Positions 8,976-18,044 are shown, counted from the stretch's first letter. The stretch is DNA of 43,963 bases from Pseudogracilibacillus sp037892545 (GCF_037892545.1 NZ_JBBKBG010000022.1:1-43963), one strand, 5' to 3'. Made by a program: numbers and translations. The notes: a model not told the origin generated them from the letters alone.

Positions 8976-10268
8976 ATGGGGAACATACAATTAAAACGTG
9001 CAACAACTCCGTTACAGGGAGAAGTATATATTCCAGGAGATAAATCGATTTCCCATCGTGCGATCATGTTTGCTTCTTTGGCAGAAGGTAAAACAGAAAT
9101 AACTAACTTTTTAGATGGAGAAGATTGTTTACACACGATAGAGATTTTCAAAAAGTTTGGTGTGCAAATTGAACAGAGTGGAACAAAGGTAATTGTACAA
9201 AGTAAAGGTGTGAAAAACTTTGAAGAGCCAAAAGAACCACTTTATTTTGGTAACTCTGGAACGACGGCTAGATTGCTATTAGGGTTATTTAGTGGGATTC
9301 CATACTTTACGACCATGCATGGTGATCGTTATTTGACGGTTCGTCCCATGGACCGTGTCGTTCATCCATTAATAAAAATGGGGGCAAAAATAGATGGTCG
9401 TCAAAATGGGAAATATTTGCCAATTTCCGTTCGTGGAAAGCAATTGCAAGGGATGACTTATGAAGTTCCAGTGAAAAGTGCACAAGTAAAGTCTGCCATA
9501 TTATTAGCAGGATTATTTGCAAAAGGCAATACGAACGTAATTGAATTAGCAAAAACAAGAGACCATACAGAAAACATGTTACGAGCATTCGGAGCAAACA
9601 TAAAAATAGAGGGATTATCGGTAACTGTAGAGCCGGTAGATACGTTAACACCTGTAAATGTTACTGTACCGGGAGACATTTCATCCGCAGCATTTTTAAT
9701 GGTTGCAGGAGCCATTGTGCCAAACAGTAGTATTACTTTAAAAAATGTAGGGTTAAATGAAACGAGAACAGGTATAATCGATGTCATGCAAAAAATGAAT
9801 GCCAAGATGACGATTACGAATAAAAGAGAAATTAGTGGGGAATGGTTAGGAGACATCACTGTGTCATATGGACCGTTAAAGTCGATAACGATAGACGGTT
9901 CATATATGGCAAGATTAATTGATGAGATACCTATCATTGCCTTATTAGCAACACAAGCAGAAGGAATGACAGTTATAAAAGATGCAGAGGAATTACGTGT
10001 AAAAGAAACAGACCGAATTAAAGCCGTTGTGGACGTATTATCTACATTAGGAGCAAATATAGAGGAAACAGAAGATGGAATGATTATTCATGGTAAAACG
10101 GCGTTAAAGGGTGGTAATATTTCAAGTTATTATGATCATCGAATTGCGATGATGGGAGCAATAGCAGCTTTAATCGCTAACGATGAAGTATGGATAGATG
10201 ATACGGACTCGATAAATATTTCTTACCCATCGTTTTTTGAGCATTTACGTATATTGTGTAAACAATAG
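8976..10268 (+). CDS. aroA: 3-phosphoshikimate 1-carboxyvinyltransferase (EPSP synthase)
   Basis: Adds enolpyruvyl from PEP to shikimate-3-phosphate. The 430-residue protein has the GDKSISHRAIMFASLAEG motif near the N-terminus, LYFGNSGTTARLL, the DGDRSL-equivalent HGDRYLTVRPM, and the C-terminal LRVKETDR and YDHRIAMM motifs, all expected for an active enzyme. It closes the aromatic operon; the next gene has its own promoter-like sequence. B. subtilis calls this gene aroE. Confidence 0.96.
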   Translation: MGNIQLKRATTPLQGEVYIPGDKSISHRAIMFASLAEGKTEITNFLDGEDCLHTIEIFKKFGVQIEQSGTKVIVQSKGVKNFEEPKEPLYFGNSGTTARLLLGLFSGIPYFTTMHGDRYLTVRPMDRVVHPLIKMGAKIDGRQNGKYLPISVRGKQLQGMTYEVPVKSAQVKSAILLAGLFAKGNTNVIELAKTRDHTENMLRAFGANIKIEGLSVTVEPVDTLTPVNVTVPGDISSAAFLMVAGAIVPNSSITLKNVGLNETRTGIIDVMQKMNAKMTITNKREISGEWLGDITVSYGPLKSITIDGSYMARLIDEIPIIALLATQAEGMTVIKDAEELRVKETDRIKAVVDVLSTLGANIEETEDGMIIHGKTALKGGNISSYYDHRIAMMGAIAALIANDEVWIDDTDSINISYPSFFEHLRILCKQ

Positions 10269-10299
10269 TGTTTAGAAGGTTAGGCAGTTTCAAATGGAA

Positions 10300-10326
10300 T
10301 GTAAAATACATTTTCTTTGCTATAAT
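10300..10326 (+). promoter_or_regulatory. Extended -10 promoter upstream of ypiA
   Basis: TGC followed by TATAAT at 10321-10326 is a consensus extended -10. Only a weak -35 (TGTAAA at 10300-10305, 15-base spacer) is visible. It lies about 95 bases before the ypiA start. Confidence 0.5.
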
Positions 10327-10420
10327 TATGAGAGAATAGTTATGATACAAAGGAAACTTTTACAAAACAATGAAACGATGTCTAACCTTTTTCGTTAGGC
10401 AAGATTTTTTAGGAGGAAAT

Positions 10421-11686
10421 ATGTTGGAAAAATTGGAGGAAATTGTTCAACTTTTTGAAATTGGCCAAGTAGAGGATGCGCTACAGTTATTAAAAGATTT
10501 TATGAAACATGCTACAGATGAACAGATGTTTACAATCAGTGAAATATATAGTCAATTCGGTTTTTTCGAAGAAGCTATCAACGTATTGGAATTATTATTG
10601 AAAAAATATCCAAACGAAGGACAAATTTTAGCTGGGCTTGCCCATATGTATATTGAATTAGAGGAAGACGATAAGGCGATTCAATTAATTAATGACATAG
10701 ATCAAGAAGACCCTTTTTATGGACAATCATTGTTATATTTAGCAGATTTATACCAAGCACAAGGCTTATTTGAAGTAGCGGAACAAAAATTATTTGAAGC
10801 AAAAGCAATATATCCAGATGAGTTTATCATTGATTTTGCATTAGGAGAATTATTATTCTCTATCGGTCAAACATCGCGTGCATTGCCATTTTATGAAAAA
10901 GTATTAAAAGAAACGGATCAAGTAAATGAAGTATTGATTGAAGAACGAATAGCGGAATCCTATGCATTGATTGGAAAATACGAAGATGCATTAGCGTATT
11001 ATAGTCACATTAACTCGAAAAATCCTAATACATTATTCAAATATGGAATGACAGCTTTTCAACAAAAACAATTTCGTTTAGCAATCCGTGTTTGGGAAGA
11101 ATTATTAGAGCGTGATCCGTATTATCATTCAGTATATCGTGAATTAGCAACAGCTTGGAAAGAAGAAGGAATGGTACAAGAAGCATATGATACGGTTAAA
11201 AAAGGGTTAATGTACGATACTTTCGATAAAACGTTATATTTATTAGCAGGCCAATTAGCAGTACAATTAAATAATAATAAACAGGCAATGGAATATTTAG
11301 AAGAAGCAATCAAATTAGACCCCGATTATAAGGAGGCTATTATTGCATTAATCTCTTTATATAAGCAAGAAGGACAATTTGATCAAATCATTGCATTTAT
11401 GACAGCTAATGAGTTAGATGTAAGTGATGAACCTGTTTACCATTGGGAATTAGCTAGAGCGTATAATGAGCTTGAAATGTATGATAAAGCTGTTCAATAT
11501 TATGAGATGGCAAATGAATTTTTACAACATGATGTGGAATTTTTAAAAGAATTTGGCTATTTTATGATGGAAGAAGGGCAAATAGACATTGCTTTGGATG
11601 CATTGGAAAAGTATATTCATCAAGAACCATCTGATGAAGAAGTGTTAGCCCATATTGAACGGCTAAAATTTTCATCTTTTGATTAA
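10421..11686 (+). CDS. ypiA: Tetratricopeptide-repeat protein YpiA
   Basis: A 421-residue soluble protein built almost entirely of TPR helical hairpins. Repeat cores include FGFFEEAINVLELLLKKYP, QGLFEVAEQKLFEAKAIYP and NNKQAMEYLEEAIKLDPDY. TPR arrays mediate protein-protein contacts; the partner is not evident. It occupies the ypiA position between the EPSP synthase gene and ypiB as in B. subtilis. ATG 10421 follows AGGAGG (10411-10416) with a short 4-base spacing; TTG 10424 would be better spaced. An in-frame ATG at 10370 lacks a ribosome binding site. Confidence 0.88.
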   Translation: MLEKLEEIVQLFEIGQVEDALQLLKDFMKHATDEQMFTISEIYSQFGFFEEAINVLELLLKKYPNEGQILAGLAHMYIELEEDDKAIQLINDIDQEDPFYGQSLLYLADLYQAQGLFEVAEQKLFEAKAIYPDEFIIDFALGELLFSIGQTSRALPFYEKVLKETDQVNEVLIEERIAESYALIGKYEDALAYYSHINSKNPNTLFKYGMTAFQQKQFRLAIRVWEELLERDPYYHSVYRELATAWKEEGMVQEAYDTVKKGLMYDTFDKTLYLLAGQLAVQLNNNKQAMEYLEEAIKLDPDYKEAIIALISLYKQEGQFDQIIAFMTANELDVSDEPVYHWELARAYNELEMYDKAVQYYEMANEFLQHDVEFLKEFGYFMMEEGQIDIALDALEKYIHQEPSDEEVLAHIERLKFSSFD

Positions 11687-11737
11687 AATATGATACGATG
11701 AATTTGTAAAATGAACTTGAAAGGATTGTTCTAACAG

Positions 11738-12262
11738 ATGAATTATCCGGTAACGATTCAGTTAAAAAAACAATTTTTATTATGGTTTCAAGAAATGTAT
11801 ACGATAGATCATTACGAATATGATTGGTTTTTTGAAGAATTAATAGAAGATGAACAAGCATTATTTCATTTATATTTTGTAGACGATATTGAATATTGTC
11901 CTAAAGGTGTTATAGTCGATGTTGTAGATAGAGATCAAATGACTTTTCGTTTTTTTAAGGATCATGTAACAACAACAGATGTGTATACCGCATATCATGA
12001 ATTGCAGTTGTATCGTCATGATTCATTTTATATGAAAGTTAATTTCTATGATGACCAACGTCCCACACTATATGATAAAGTCATTGAAAATGAACTGAGT
12101 TATGATTGCAACATAAAAGAAACTTCCGATGTCTTATTGCAATATTTATTAAAAGAAGGAAAAAATAAGTTTATTAAAGATGAGATAGACATTGCTTTAG
12201 AACAACGTAATGTAGAACGTTTTAAACAATTAACAAATTGGCTACAAATGAAAAACAATTAG
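11738..12262 (+). CDS. ypiB: YpiB family protein (UPF0302) with C-terminal IDEAL domain
   Basis: 174 residues. The central EYCPKGVIVD ... FRFFKDHVTTTD segment matches the UPF0302/YpiB family. The C-terminal stretch FIKDEIDIALEQRNVERFKQL resembles the short IDEAL domain. Biochemical function is unknown. It lies between ypiA and ypiF, upstream of qcrABC, as in B. subtilis, where these genes form a conserved cluster. Confidence 0.85.
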   Translation: MNYPVTIQLKKQFLLWFQEMYTIDHYEYDWFFEELIEDEQALFHLYFVDDIEYCPKGVIVDVVDRDQMTFRFFKDHVTTTDVYTAYHELQLYRHDSFYMKVNFYDDQRPTLYDKVIENELSYDCNIKETSDVLLQYLLKEGKNKFIKDEIDIALEQRNVERFKQLTNWLQMKNN

Positions 12263-12277
12263 GAAAGAAGGAGAACG

Positions 12278-12742
12278 ATGAAGTGGTTTAGTGAAGATAT
12301 GCCCAAATATGTTCAAGCAAAAGAATATATTGATACAGCGATTGTACCACTACAACAGTTTCATTTAACAGACGAAGTAAACTTGGAAAAAGATGCATTC
12401 CAGCGTGAGGTTTTATCGATATATGCGAATGAAATTGAAAAGGAATTAAGTGGTCGTATTTTATTAACTCCAACTTATCATTACTTAAAAGAAGAAAATA
12501 TGAACATGGAAAATGAAGTAGAAAGGTTAAATGAGTGGATTACACATTTACAAACTCAACCATTTAAACATATTTTTGTTATGACATTTGATAATGGGTG
12601 GAAAAAGAACGAGCGAAACTTAGCTGGAGAATTGTTATGGCTTCCAGGAATTAAAAAAGGAAATATCCATTCGGAAGAGACAATTCATGTAATTAAGAGT
12701 CAAGTGGAACAAATAAGTGAGTTAATTCGCTCATATTGGTAA
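12278..12742 (+). CDS. ypiF: YpiF family protein (DUF2487)
   Basis: 154 residues beginning MKWFSEDMPKYVQAKEYIDTA, which resembles the N-terminus of YpiF. No membrane segment or catalytic motif is evident. The start follows AGGAAAGAAGGAG, 15 bases after ypiB, so the two are probably cotranscribed. Conserved position directly before the cytochrome bc operon; function unknown. Confidence 0.8.
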   Translation: MKWFSEDMPKYVQAKEYIDTAIVPLQQFHLTDEVNLEKDAFQREVLSIYANEIEKELSGRILLTPTYHYLKEENMNMENEVERLNEWITHLQTQPFKHIFVMTFDNGWKKNERNLAGELLWLPGIKKGNIHSEETIHVIKSQVEQISELIRSYW

Positions 12743-12789
12743 AACAATATGAAATATGCGAAATAATTCGTGACAAATTGTATAATTTA

Positions 12790-12818
12790 TTGACCAAGGG
12801 AATAGTTTGAGATATTAT
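12790..12818 (+). promoter_or_regulatory. Sigma-A-type promoter of qcrABC
   Basis: TTGACC at 12790-12795 and TATTAT at 12813-12818 are separated by 17 bases. The AGGGGGG ribosome binding site and the qcrA ATG at 12885 follow about 60 bases downstream. Confidence 0.75.
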
Positions 12819-12884
12819 AGAAATGTCCTAGTAATAAATTTATATAATTTTGTCCGTGATTAAGCAATAAGAGGGGGGAAAACC

Positions 12885-13391
12885 ATGAGCGACAAAAAAC
12901 AACAAGTGTCTCGTAGACAATTCCTTAACTATTCTTTAACTGGATTAGGGGGATTTATGGCTGCAGGTATGCTTGTACCGATGTTACGATTTGCAGTAGA
13001 TCCTGTATTACAAAAATCAGCTTCTGATGGTGGTTTAGCAAGTGTTATTTCAGTAGATGATATTACAGATACACCACAGCGTGTTGACTGGAACGTTGAC
13101 CAAGTTGATGGATGGTATGAATCAGAAGTAAACCGTACGGCTTGGGTCTTCAAGGATGAAAATGGAGATATTCAAGCATTTTCCCCGGTATGTAAACATT
13201 TAGGATGTTTCGTTTCTTGGGAAGGTAGTGACAAATATCAGAATGAATTCTTCTGCCCTTGTCACGATGGACGCTACAATAAAGACGGTACTAATATTCC
13301 AGGTACACCGCCTTTATCACCATTAGACGTATATGAACAAGAAGTAAAAGATGGAATGTTGTATCTTGGTGAAGCAAAACCTAGAGAATAA
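12885..13391 (+). CDS. qcrA: Menaquinol:cytochrome c reductase, Rieske iron-sulfur subunit
   Basis: Rieske subunit of the bc complex that moves electrons from menaquinol toward cytochrome c. 168 residues: a twin-arginine motif SRRQFLN at 9-15 followed by one membrane anchor (about 15-37), then the Rieske domain with CKHLGC (103-108) and CPCHDG (124-129), giving the two Cys and two His ligands plus the disulfide Cys. The twin-arginine motif makes it a likely Tat substrate; tatA and tatC are in the same window. First gene of qcrABC. Confidence 0.97.
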   Translation: MSDKKQQVSRRQFLNYSLTGLGGFMAAGMLVPMLRFAVDPVLQKSASDGGLASVISVDDITDTPQRVDWNVDQVDGWYESEVNRTAWVFKDENGDIQAFSPVCKHLGCFVSWEGSDKYQNEFFCPCHDGRYNKDGTNIPGTPPLSPLDVYEQEVKDGMLYLGEAKPRE

Positions 13392-13411
13392 GGAAGGAGG
13401 CATATTAAAAG

Positions 13412-14086
13412 ATGTTCCAAAAACTTTATGATTGGATTGACGATCGAATTGATGTTACTCCTATTTGGCGCGATATTGCTGACCACGAAGTACCTGAGCA
13501 CGTTAACCCGGCTTACCACTTTTCGGCATTTGTATATTGCTTTGGGGGATTAACATTTTTCGTCGTAGTTATCCAAGTACTTTCAGGAATGTTCTTAACC
13601 ATGTATTATGTTCCTGATATTGAAAATGCATGGAAATCTGTTTACTATTTACAAAGTCAAGTAGCTCATGGACAAATAGTACGTGGAATGCACCACTGGG
13701 GAGCTAGTGTTACGATAGTTATGCTTTTATTACATACTATGCGTGTGTTCTTCCAAGGAGCATACAAGAAACCTCGTGAATTAAACTGGATGGTTGGGGT
13801 ATTAATTTTCTTCGTTATGTTAGGACTTGGATTTACTGGTTATTTATTACCATGGGATAACAAAGCATACTTTGCGACTCAAGTAGGTCTTGAGATGGCA
13901 GAACAAGTTCCATTTATTGGAGTATATTTAAAAACATTATTATCTGGTCACCCAACAATTGTTGGTGCACAGACATTGACACGTTTCTTTGCGATTCACG
14001 TGTTCTTCTTACCAGCTGCATTATTTGGATTATTAGCAGTTCACTTTATTTTAATCCGTAGACAAGGTATTGCTGGACCACTATAA
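13412..14086 (+). CDS. qcrB: Menaquinol:cytochrome c reductase, cytochrome b subunit
   Basis: Four-helix N-terminal-type cytochrome b, 224 residues, as in other Bacillaceae with a split cytochrome b. The heme-ligand helix RGMHHWGASVTIVMLLLH, the PWDNKAYFATQ motif and the later FFAIHVFFLPA and LLAVHFILIRRQG helices are visible. The C-terminal helices expected in mitochondrial cytochrome b are in QcrC. The gap to qcrA is 20 bases. Confidence 0.97.
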   Translation: MFQKLYDWIDDRIDVTPIWRDIADHEVPEHVNPAYHFSAFVYCFGGLTFFVVVIQVLSGMFLTMYYVPDIENAWKSVYYLQSQVAHGQIVRGMHHWGASVTIVMLLLHTMRVFFQGAYKKPRELNWMVGVLIFFVMLGLGFTGYLLPWDNKAYFATQVGLEMAEQVPFIGVYLKTLLSGHPTIVGAQTLTRFFAIHVFFLPAALFGLLAVHFILIRRQGIAGPL

Positions 14087-14101
14087 AAAGGAGGGGTAGC
14101 T

Positions 14102-14878
14102 ATGAAAAGAGGTAAAGGAATGCGCTTTGTCGGTGATTCACGAATTAATGCCGATAAAACGTCCCAAGTACCTAAAGATTATTCGGAATATCCTGGTAGA
14201 ACGGAAGCATTCTGGCCGAACTTCTTATTAAAAGAGTGGCTAGTTGGATCTGTCTTTTTAGTAGGATTTTTATGCGCAACGATTGCTTCACCTGCTCCTT
14301 TACAAGGGCTAGCTGATCCTTCAGATGCAGGATATATTCCATTACCAGACTGGTATTTCTTATTTTTATATCAATTATTAAAGTATCCATTTGCGAGTGG
14401 AGATTTCATTATTTTAGGTATGATTGTATTACCTGGTTTAGCATTCGGAGCACTATTCCTTGCACCATTCTTAGACAATGGTCCGGGAAGAAGACCACCA
14501 CAGCGTCCAATCGCTGTAGGAATGATGTTATTAGCGTTAATTTCTGCAATTTGGTTAACATATGAAGCTGCAGGTCCTGTTGACTTCAAACAGATCGCGG
14601 AAGATAACCCACCGGTATTACAAGCTGATATCGAAATTGATACAGAACATCCTGGATATGAAGCATACGAAAGTAGCTGTTTATCATGTCACGGTGATTC
14701 ATTAGATGGTGGAGCAGCAGGTCCATCTCTAATCGGTATCGAACACACAGAGGAAGAAATTGCTGATATTGCTGTTAACGGTACTGGAGACATGCCTCCG
14801 GGAATGTTTGAAGGTTCGGATGAAGAATTAGCTGATTTAGCGAACTTCATTTTAACTGTAAACGAGGAAGCAGAATAA
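14102..14878 (+). CDS. qcrC: Menaquinol:cytochrome c reductase, subunit IV-cytochrome c fusion
   Basis: 258-residue fusion of the subunit-IV part of cytochrome b (about 40-160, including PLPDWYFLFLYQLLKYP) and a C-terminal cytochrome c domain. The heme attachment motif CLSCH is at 193-197 and a candidate axial Met lies at 231 or 235 (GDMPPGM). Heme c attachment makes it dependent on the Ccd/Res maturation system; ccdA and ccdC lie at the end of the window. Followed by a strong terminator. Confidence 0.97.
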   Translation: MKRGKGMRFVGDSRINADKTSQVPKDYSEYPGRTEAFWPNFLLKEWLVGSVFLVGFLCATIASPAPLQGLADPSDAGYIPLPDWYFLFLYQLLKYPFASGDFIILGMIVLPGLAFGALFLAPFLDNGPGRRPPQRPIAVGMMLLALISAIWLTYEAAGPVDFKQIAEDNPPVLQADIEIDTEHPGYEAYESSCLSCHGDSLDGGAAGPSLIGIEHTEEEIADIAVNGTGDMPPGMFEGSDEELADLANFILTVNEEAE

Positions 14879-14923
14879 TAGCAAAAACGAGACTAAGATA
14901 TTATTAGTCCTTAACGATGAAAA

Positions 14924-14966
14924 ACAGTCATGTGTATTAGAAATGATATACATGACTGTTTTTTTG
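14924..14966 (+). terminator. Intrinsic terminator of the qcr operon
   Basis: ACAGTCATGTGTAT (14924-14937) pairs with ATATACATGACTGT (14946-14959) with one G-U pair and an 8-base loop, followed by an uninterrupted T run to about 14965. Confidence 0.93.
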
Positions 14967-15149
14967 TTTTAATCAATCGATGCTTACGTTTGTTTGTGCT
15001 CTTCTATCACGTACAGTATCAGACATATTATATTCATTTTCTTCTGTAGATTGTTATTCTTCTTTCAATGATATGTTTTCTTGGTTGTATACGAGTCAAG
15101 TTATGATACACTAAAAGATATTCCTGAAAAGAAGGGAGGATATCCACGT

Positions 15150-15740
15150 ATGAATTGGAAATTCATATTGACGTATAAACCATTTTTAATCTTGTTATTT
15201 TTAATTAATTTACTTGGTACCATTTATGGATATTATTGGTACAAATATCAATTGGAAATTACTCCACCTATTTTTATCCCATTCGTACCAGATAGTCCAA
15301 CAGCAAGTTTGTTTTTTACCATATTTTTGCTTTTTTTTATGTTTGGTAAGCACGTTCCTTATATAGAAGCATTAGCCATCACTTCTTTATTAAAATATGG
15401 TATTTGGGCTGTTGTCATGAATATTCTTACATTGATCATAACTGGAAGCTTAAACTGGCAAGGGTATATGTTAATAGCATCACATGGAGCAATGGCTATT
15501 CAAGGAGTTTTATATGCACCATTTTATAAGATACAATTAAAACATTTAGCTGTTGCAGCCGTTGTTTTATTACATAATGAAATAATTGATTATGTATATG
15601 GTATGATGCCAATTTACCCCGTTATAAATGAATACATGAAAGAAATAGGTTACTTTACATTTTGGTTATCCATTTTTACCATTGTTTGTACATATCATAT
15701 AACGATTAAAAAGAATCCAAACAATTCAATACATAAATAA
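15150..15740 (+). CDS. ypjA: YpjA family membrane protein (DUF1405)
   Basis: 196-residue integral membrane protein with about six hydrophobic helices (for example KPFLILLFLINLLGTIYGYY near the N-terminus). It occupies the ypjA position after qcrC and matches the DUF1405 family in length and position. Function is unknown. I chose ATG 15150, which has GGGAGGA at 15134-15140, over GTG 15081, which lacks a ribosome binding site. The 270 bases before it hold the qcr terminator and nothing else recognised. Confidence 0.82.
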   Translation: MNWKFILTYKPFLILLFLINLLGTIYGYYWYKYQLEITPPIFIPFVPDSPTASLFFTIFLLFFMFGKHVPYIEALAITSLLKYGIWAVVMNILTLIITGSLNWQGYMLIASHGAMAIQGVLYAPFYKIQLKHLAVAAVVLLHNEIIDYVYGMMPIYPVINEYMKEIGYFTFWLSIFTIVCTYHITIKKNPNNSIHK

Positions 15741-15773
15741 AAAAATGGATACATACAATGTCGTATAACATTT

Positions 15774-15989
15774 TTGAAGGTGGTGGTCTCTATACATTTT
15801 TATGTATCAATTATTCTCATTGGGATCATAATAAATGTATATATTTACACCCCGTTATATGAAGGGCAATTGTATCCATTTATGATCATTTTTATTATTA
15901 TTTCTACTGTGATTATTTCTGTATTAACATATGTAAGTTGGAGAAAATATAAAGCGATGAAACAACAGGAAAAAGAACGTCATCGTTGA
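15774..15989 (+). CDS. Short membrane protein, probable reduced YpjB
   Basis: At most 71 residues: two hydrophobic helices (about 8-27 and 34-52) and a basic tail (YVSWRKYKAMKQQEKERHR). The second helix plus the YVxWRKYKA tail resembles, from memory, the C-terminal anchor of the sporulation protein YpjB, which follows ypjA in B. subtilis but is over 200 residues. The large extracytoplasmic middle is absent. Starts are poor: TTG 15774 and GTG 15780/15783 are not well spaced from AAGGTGGT (15777-15784), which instead sits 7 bases before an in-frame ATA at 15792. This looks like a decayed or internally deleted ypjB; an unrelated small membrane protein is possible. Confidence 0.5.
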   Translation: MKVVVSIHFYVSIILIGIIINVYIYTPLYEGQLYPFMIIFIIISTVIISVLTYVSWRKYKAMKQQEKERHR

Positions 15990-16014
15990 CTTTTATCATT
16001 GATTTGACTATTAT
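15986..16014 (+). promoter_or_regulatory. Sigma-A-type promoter for the zinc metallopeptidase gene
   Basis: TTGACT at 15986-15991 and TATTAT at 16009-16014 with a 17-base spacer. The -35 overlaps the stop codon of the preceding short reading frame. A GGAGG ribosome binding site at 16039-16043 precedes ATG 16050. Confidence 0.75.
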
Positions 16015-16049
16015 TGACGATAAGAGATGAAATAGTTGGAGGGTGAATC

Positions 16050-16730
16050 ATGTCATTAGGAGCGTATATTCTATACTTTATCTTATTAATGATTATTCCA
16101 TTGTGGGCCCAATTGAAGGTAAAAACAACATACAGTAAATATTCAAAGGTTGCAACATCTTCTTCCTTAACGGGTGCACAAGTAGCACGTAAAATATTAG
16201 ATGAAAATGGGCTGTTTGATGTTCATATTGAAGAAGTAAAAGGAACGTTAACAGATCATTATGATCCGAGATCAAAGGTCGTTCGATTATCAACAGGAAA
16301 TTACCATGGTCATTCTATGGCAGCTTCAGCAGTTGCGGCACATGAGGTTGGTCATGCGATTCAAGATGCTGAATCATATGCCTTTTTAAATTTCAGAACG
16401 GCTTTAGTACCGTTAGCTAGCTTTGGTTCGAATAGTGCATTCATCATTATTTTTGCTGGAATTATATTAAATTCCATGAATTTAGTATTATTAGGTATTA
16501 TTTTTATGTCATTTGCCGTTTTATTTCAACTAGTAACGTTACCAGTTGAATTTAATGCATCAAGTAGAGCGATGGATCAGCTTGTGATGACAGGTATTAT
16601 TACGAACAGTGAAGAAAGAGAAACAAAAAAAGTATTAAATGCAGCTGCTTTAACATATGTAGCAGCAGCACTTGTGGCAGTTGCCGAATTACTTCGTTTT
16701 ATTTTGATGTTTTTAGCAAATAGAGATTAA
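16050..16730 (+). CDS. Membrane zinc metallopeptidase (YugP family)
   Basis: 226 residues. An N-terminal membrane helix (about 6-22) precedes a soluble region with the zinc-peptidase motif HEVGHAIQ (HExxH at 98-102), and two or three further hydrophobic helices follow (about 120-165 and 200-222). Architecture and sequence fit the neutral zinc metallopeptidase family Zn_peptidase_2/YugP. Substrate unknown. It has its own promoter and terminator, so it is a single-gene unit. Confidence 0.88.
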   Translation: MSLGAYILYFILLMIIPLWAQLKVKTTYSKYSKVATSSSLTGAQVARKILDENGLFDVHIEEVKGTLTDHYDPRSKVVRLSTGNYHGHSMAASAVAAHEVGHAIQDAESYAFLNFRTALVPLASFGSNSAFIIIFAGIILNSMNLVLLGIIFMSFAVLFQLVTLPVEFNASSRAMDQLVMTGIITNSEERETKKVLNAAALTYVAAALVAVAELLRFILMFLANRD

Positions 16731-16737
16731 AAAGATG

Positions 16738-16778
16738 GTAGTATGTAACGAGAAAGATTGTTATATACTACTTTTTTT
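16738..16778 (+). terminator. Intrinsic terminator after the zinc metallopeptidase gene
   Basis: GTAGTATGTAAC (16738-16749) pairs with GTTATATACTAC (16760-16771) with one G-U pair; a run of seven T follows. Confidence 0.9.
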
Positions 16779-16865
16779 ATGTTAGAAATCAGTTAAAACA
16801 GTTGTCAAAAGAAGTTGTTTTCGTTAACATTATGATTAATTAATGAAAATAATGGAGCGATAACA

Positions 16866-17207
16866 ATGAAAGATAATCCAGTTTATACAACAAAAGAAAT
16901 TGAAAAAGCAGTAGATGATTATATTTCACAATTTAAAGAAGGATATTTTTCTCCACTCGCTTTAATGGCAAGGCTTTCCGAAGAAACTGGAGAGCTTGCA
17001 AGAGAAATAAATCATTATTACGGAGAAAAGCCGAAAAAGGCAACCGAAGAAGTGAAAACGGTGGAAGAAGAAATCGGTGATATATTGTTTGTTTTAGCGT
17101 GTATAACGAATTCACTCGATTTAAATTTATCAGATGCGTTCCATACATCTATTACTAAAATAACGACGAGAGATAAAGATCGTTGGACAAAAAAGGAAGA
17201 GAATTAG
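16866..17207 (+). CDS. ypjD: MazG-like nucleotide pyrophosphohydrolase YpjD
   Basis: 113-residue all-helical protein of the MazG/dUTPase-like superfamily, predicted to hydrolyse (d)NTPs to monophosphates. The metal-binding acidic motif is split as EETGELARE (about 38-46) and VEEEIGDILFVL (about 68-79). It is the first gene of a compact unit running into dapB 12 bases later, as in B. subtilis. True substrate is not known from sequence. Confidence 0.88.
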   Translation: MKDNPVYTTKEIEKAVDDYISQFKEGYFSPLALMARLSEETGELAREINHYYGEKPKKATEEVKTVEEEIGDILFVLACITNSLDLNLSDAFHTSITKITTRDKDRWTKKEEN

Positions 17208-17219
17208 GGGGATATAATA

Positions 17220-18023
17220 GTGGCAATTAAAATAATATTAGCTGGTCCTAGAGGGAAAATGGGAAAAGAAGCGGTAAAAATGATTGAAAATGAACCTAAA
17301 TTTGAATTAGTTAGTTGTATTGACCGAAAAAACAATGGAAAGAAATTATCGGAAGTATTGTCAAGTACAGCATTACAAGTACCAATTTTTGAGGACCCAG
17401 AATCATGTTTTTCGTCTGTTAAAGCAGATGTATTTATAGATTTAACGATCCCAAATGTTGGATATATTAATACGAAAGCAGCTTTAGAGCGTGGGATTCA
17501 TGCAGTAGTAGGAACATCAGGTTTTACAGATGAACAATTAAGTGAATTAACTAAGACTGCAGAAGCAAAAGGTGTCGGGTGTATCATTGCACCTAATTTC
17601 GCATTAGGGGCTGTTTTAATGATGGTCTTTAGCAAAATGGCCGCAAAATATTTTCCTGATGTAGAAGTGATTGAAAAACATCATGATCAAAAAATTGATG
17701 CTCCATCTGGTACAGCAGTGAAAACAGTAGAAATGATTAAGGAAGTACGTCAAGCAAAGCAACAAGGGCATCCAGATGAATATGAAAGTATTGAAGGAGC
17801 AAGGGGAGCAAATATTGATGGTATTCATGTTCATAGTATGCGTCTTCCTGGCTTAGTAGCACATCAGGAAGTTGTATTTGGAAGTAAGAGTCAATTATTA
17901 TCAATTAAACATGATTCATTCCATCGGGAATCATTTATGGATGGATTACATTTAGCAGTAGAAGAAGTGAGTAAATATAAAACACTTGTGTATGGTTTAG
18001 AGAACATTTTAGATTTACAATAA
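17220..18023 (+). CDS. dapB: 4-hydroxy-tetrahydrodipicolinate reductase
   Basis: NAD(P)H-dependent step of lysine and diaminopimelate synthesis, also feeding dipicolinate in spore formers. 267 residues with the nucleotide-binding GPRGKMGKEA at about 9-18, GTSGFT, the catalytic segment EKHHDQKIDAPSGTA (about 158-172) and GARGAN. Starts at GTG 17220 with AGGGGG at 17206-17211. Confidence 0.97.
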   Translation: MAIKIILAGPRGKMGKEAVKMIENEPKFELVSCIDRKNNGKKLSEVLSSTALQVPIFEDPESCFSSVKADVFIDLTIPNVGYINTKAALERGIHAVVGTSGFTDEQLSELTKTAEAKGVGCIIAPNFALGAVLMMVFSKMAAKYFPDVEVIEKHHDQKIDAPSGTAVKTVEMIKEVRQAKQQGHPDEYESIEGARGANIDGIHVHSMRLPGLVAHQEVVFGSKSQLLSIKHDSFHRESFMDGLHLAVEEVSKYKTLVYGLENILDLQ

Positions 18024-18044
18024 ACAAGAAAGATTGGTGAAATA

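Noticed and set aside
9307..9937. Long minus-strand open frames inside aroA
   Set aside because: Antisense to an intact, well-conserved EPSP synthase; no ribosome binding site or recognisable domain.
12768..12790. Possible Rex-type redox operator (TTCGTGACAAATTGTATAA) before qcrA
   Set aside because: The right half lacks the inverted TCACAA arm; no palindrome is present.
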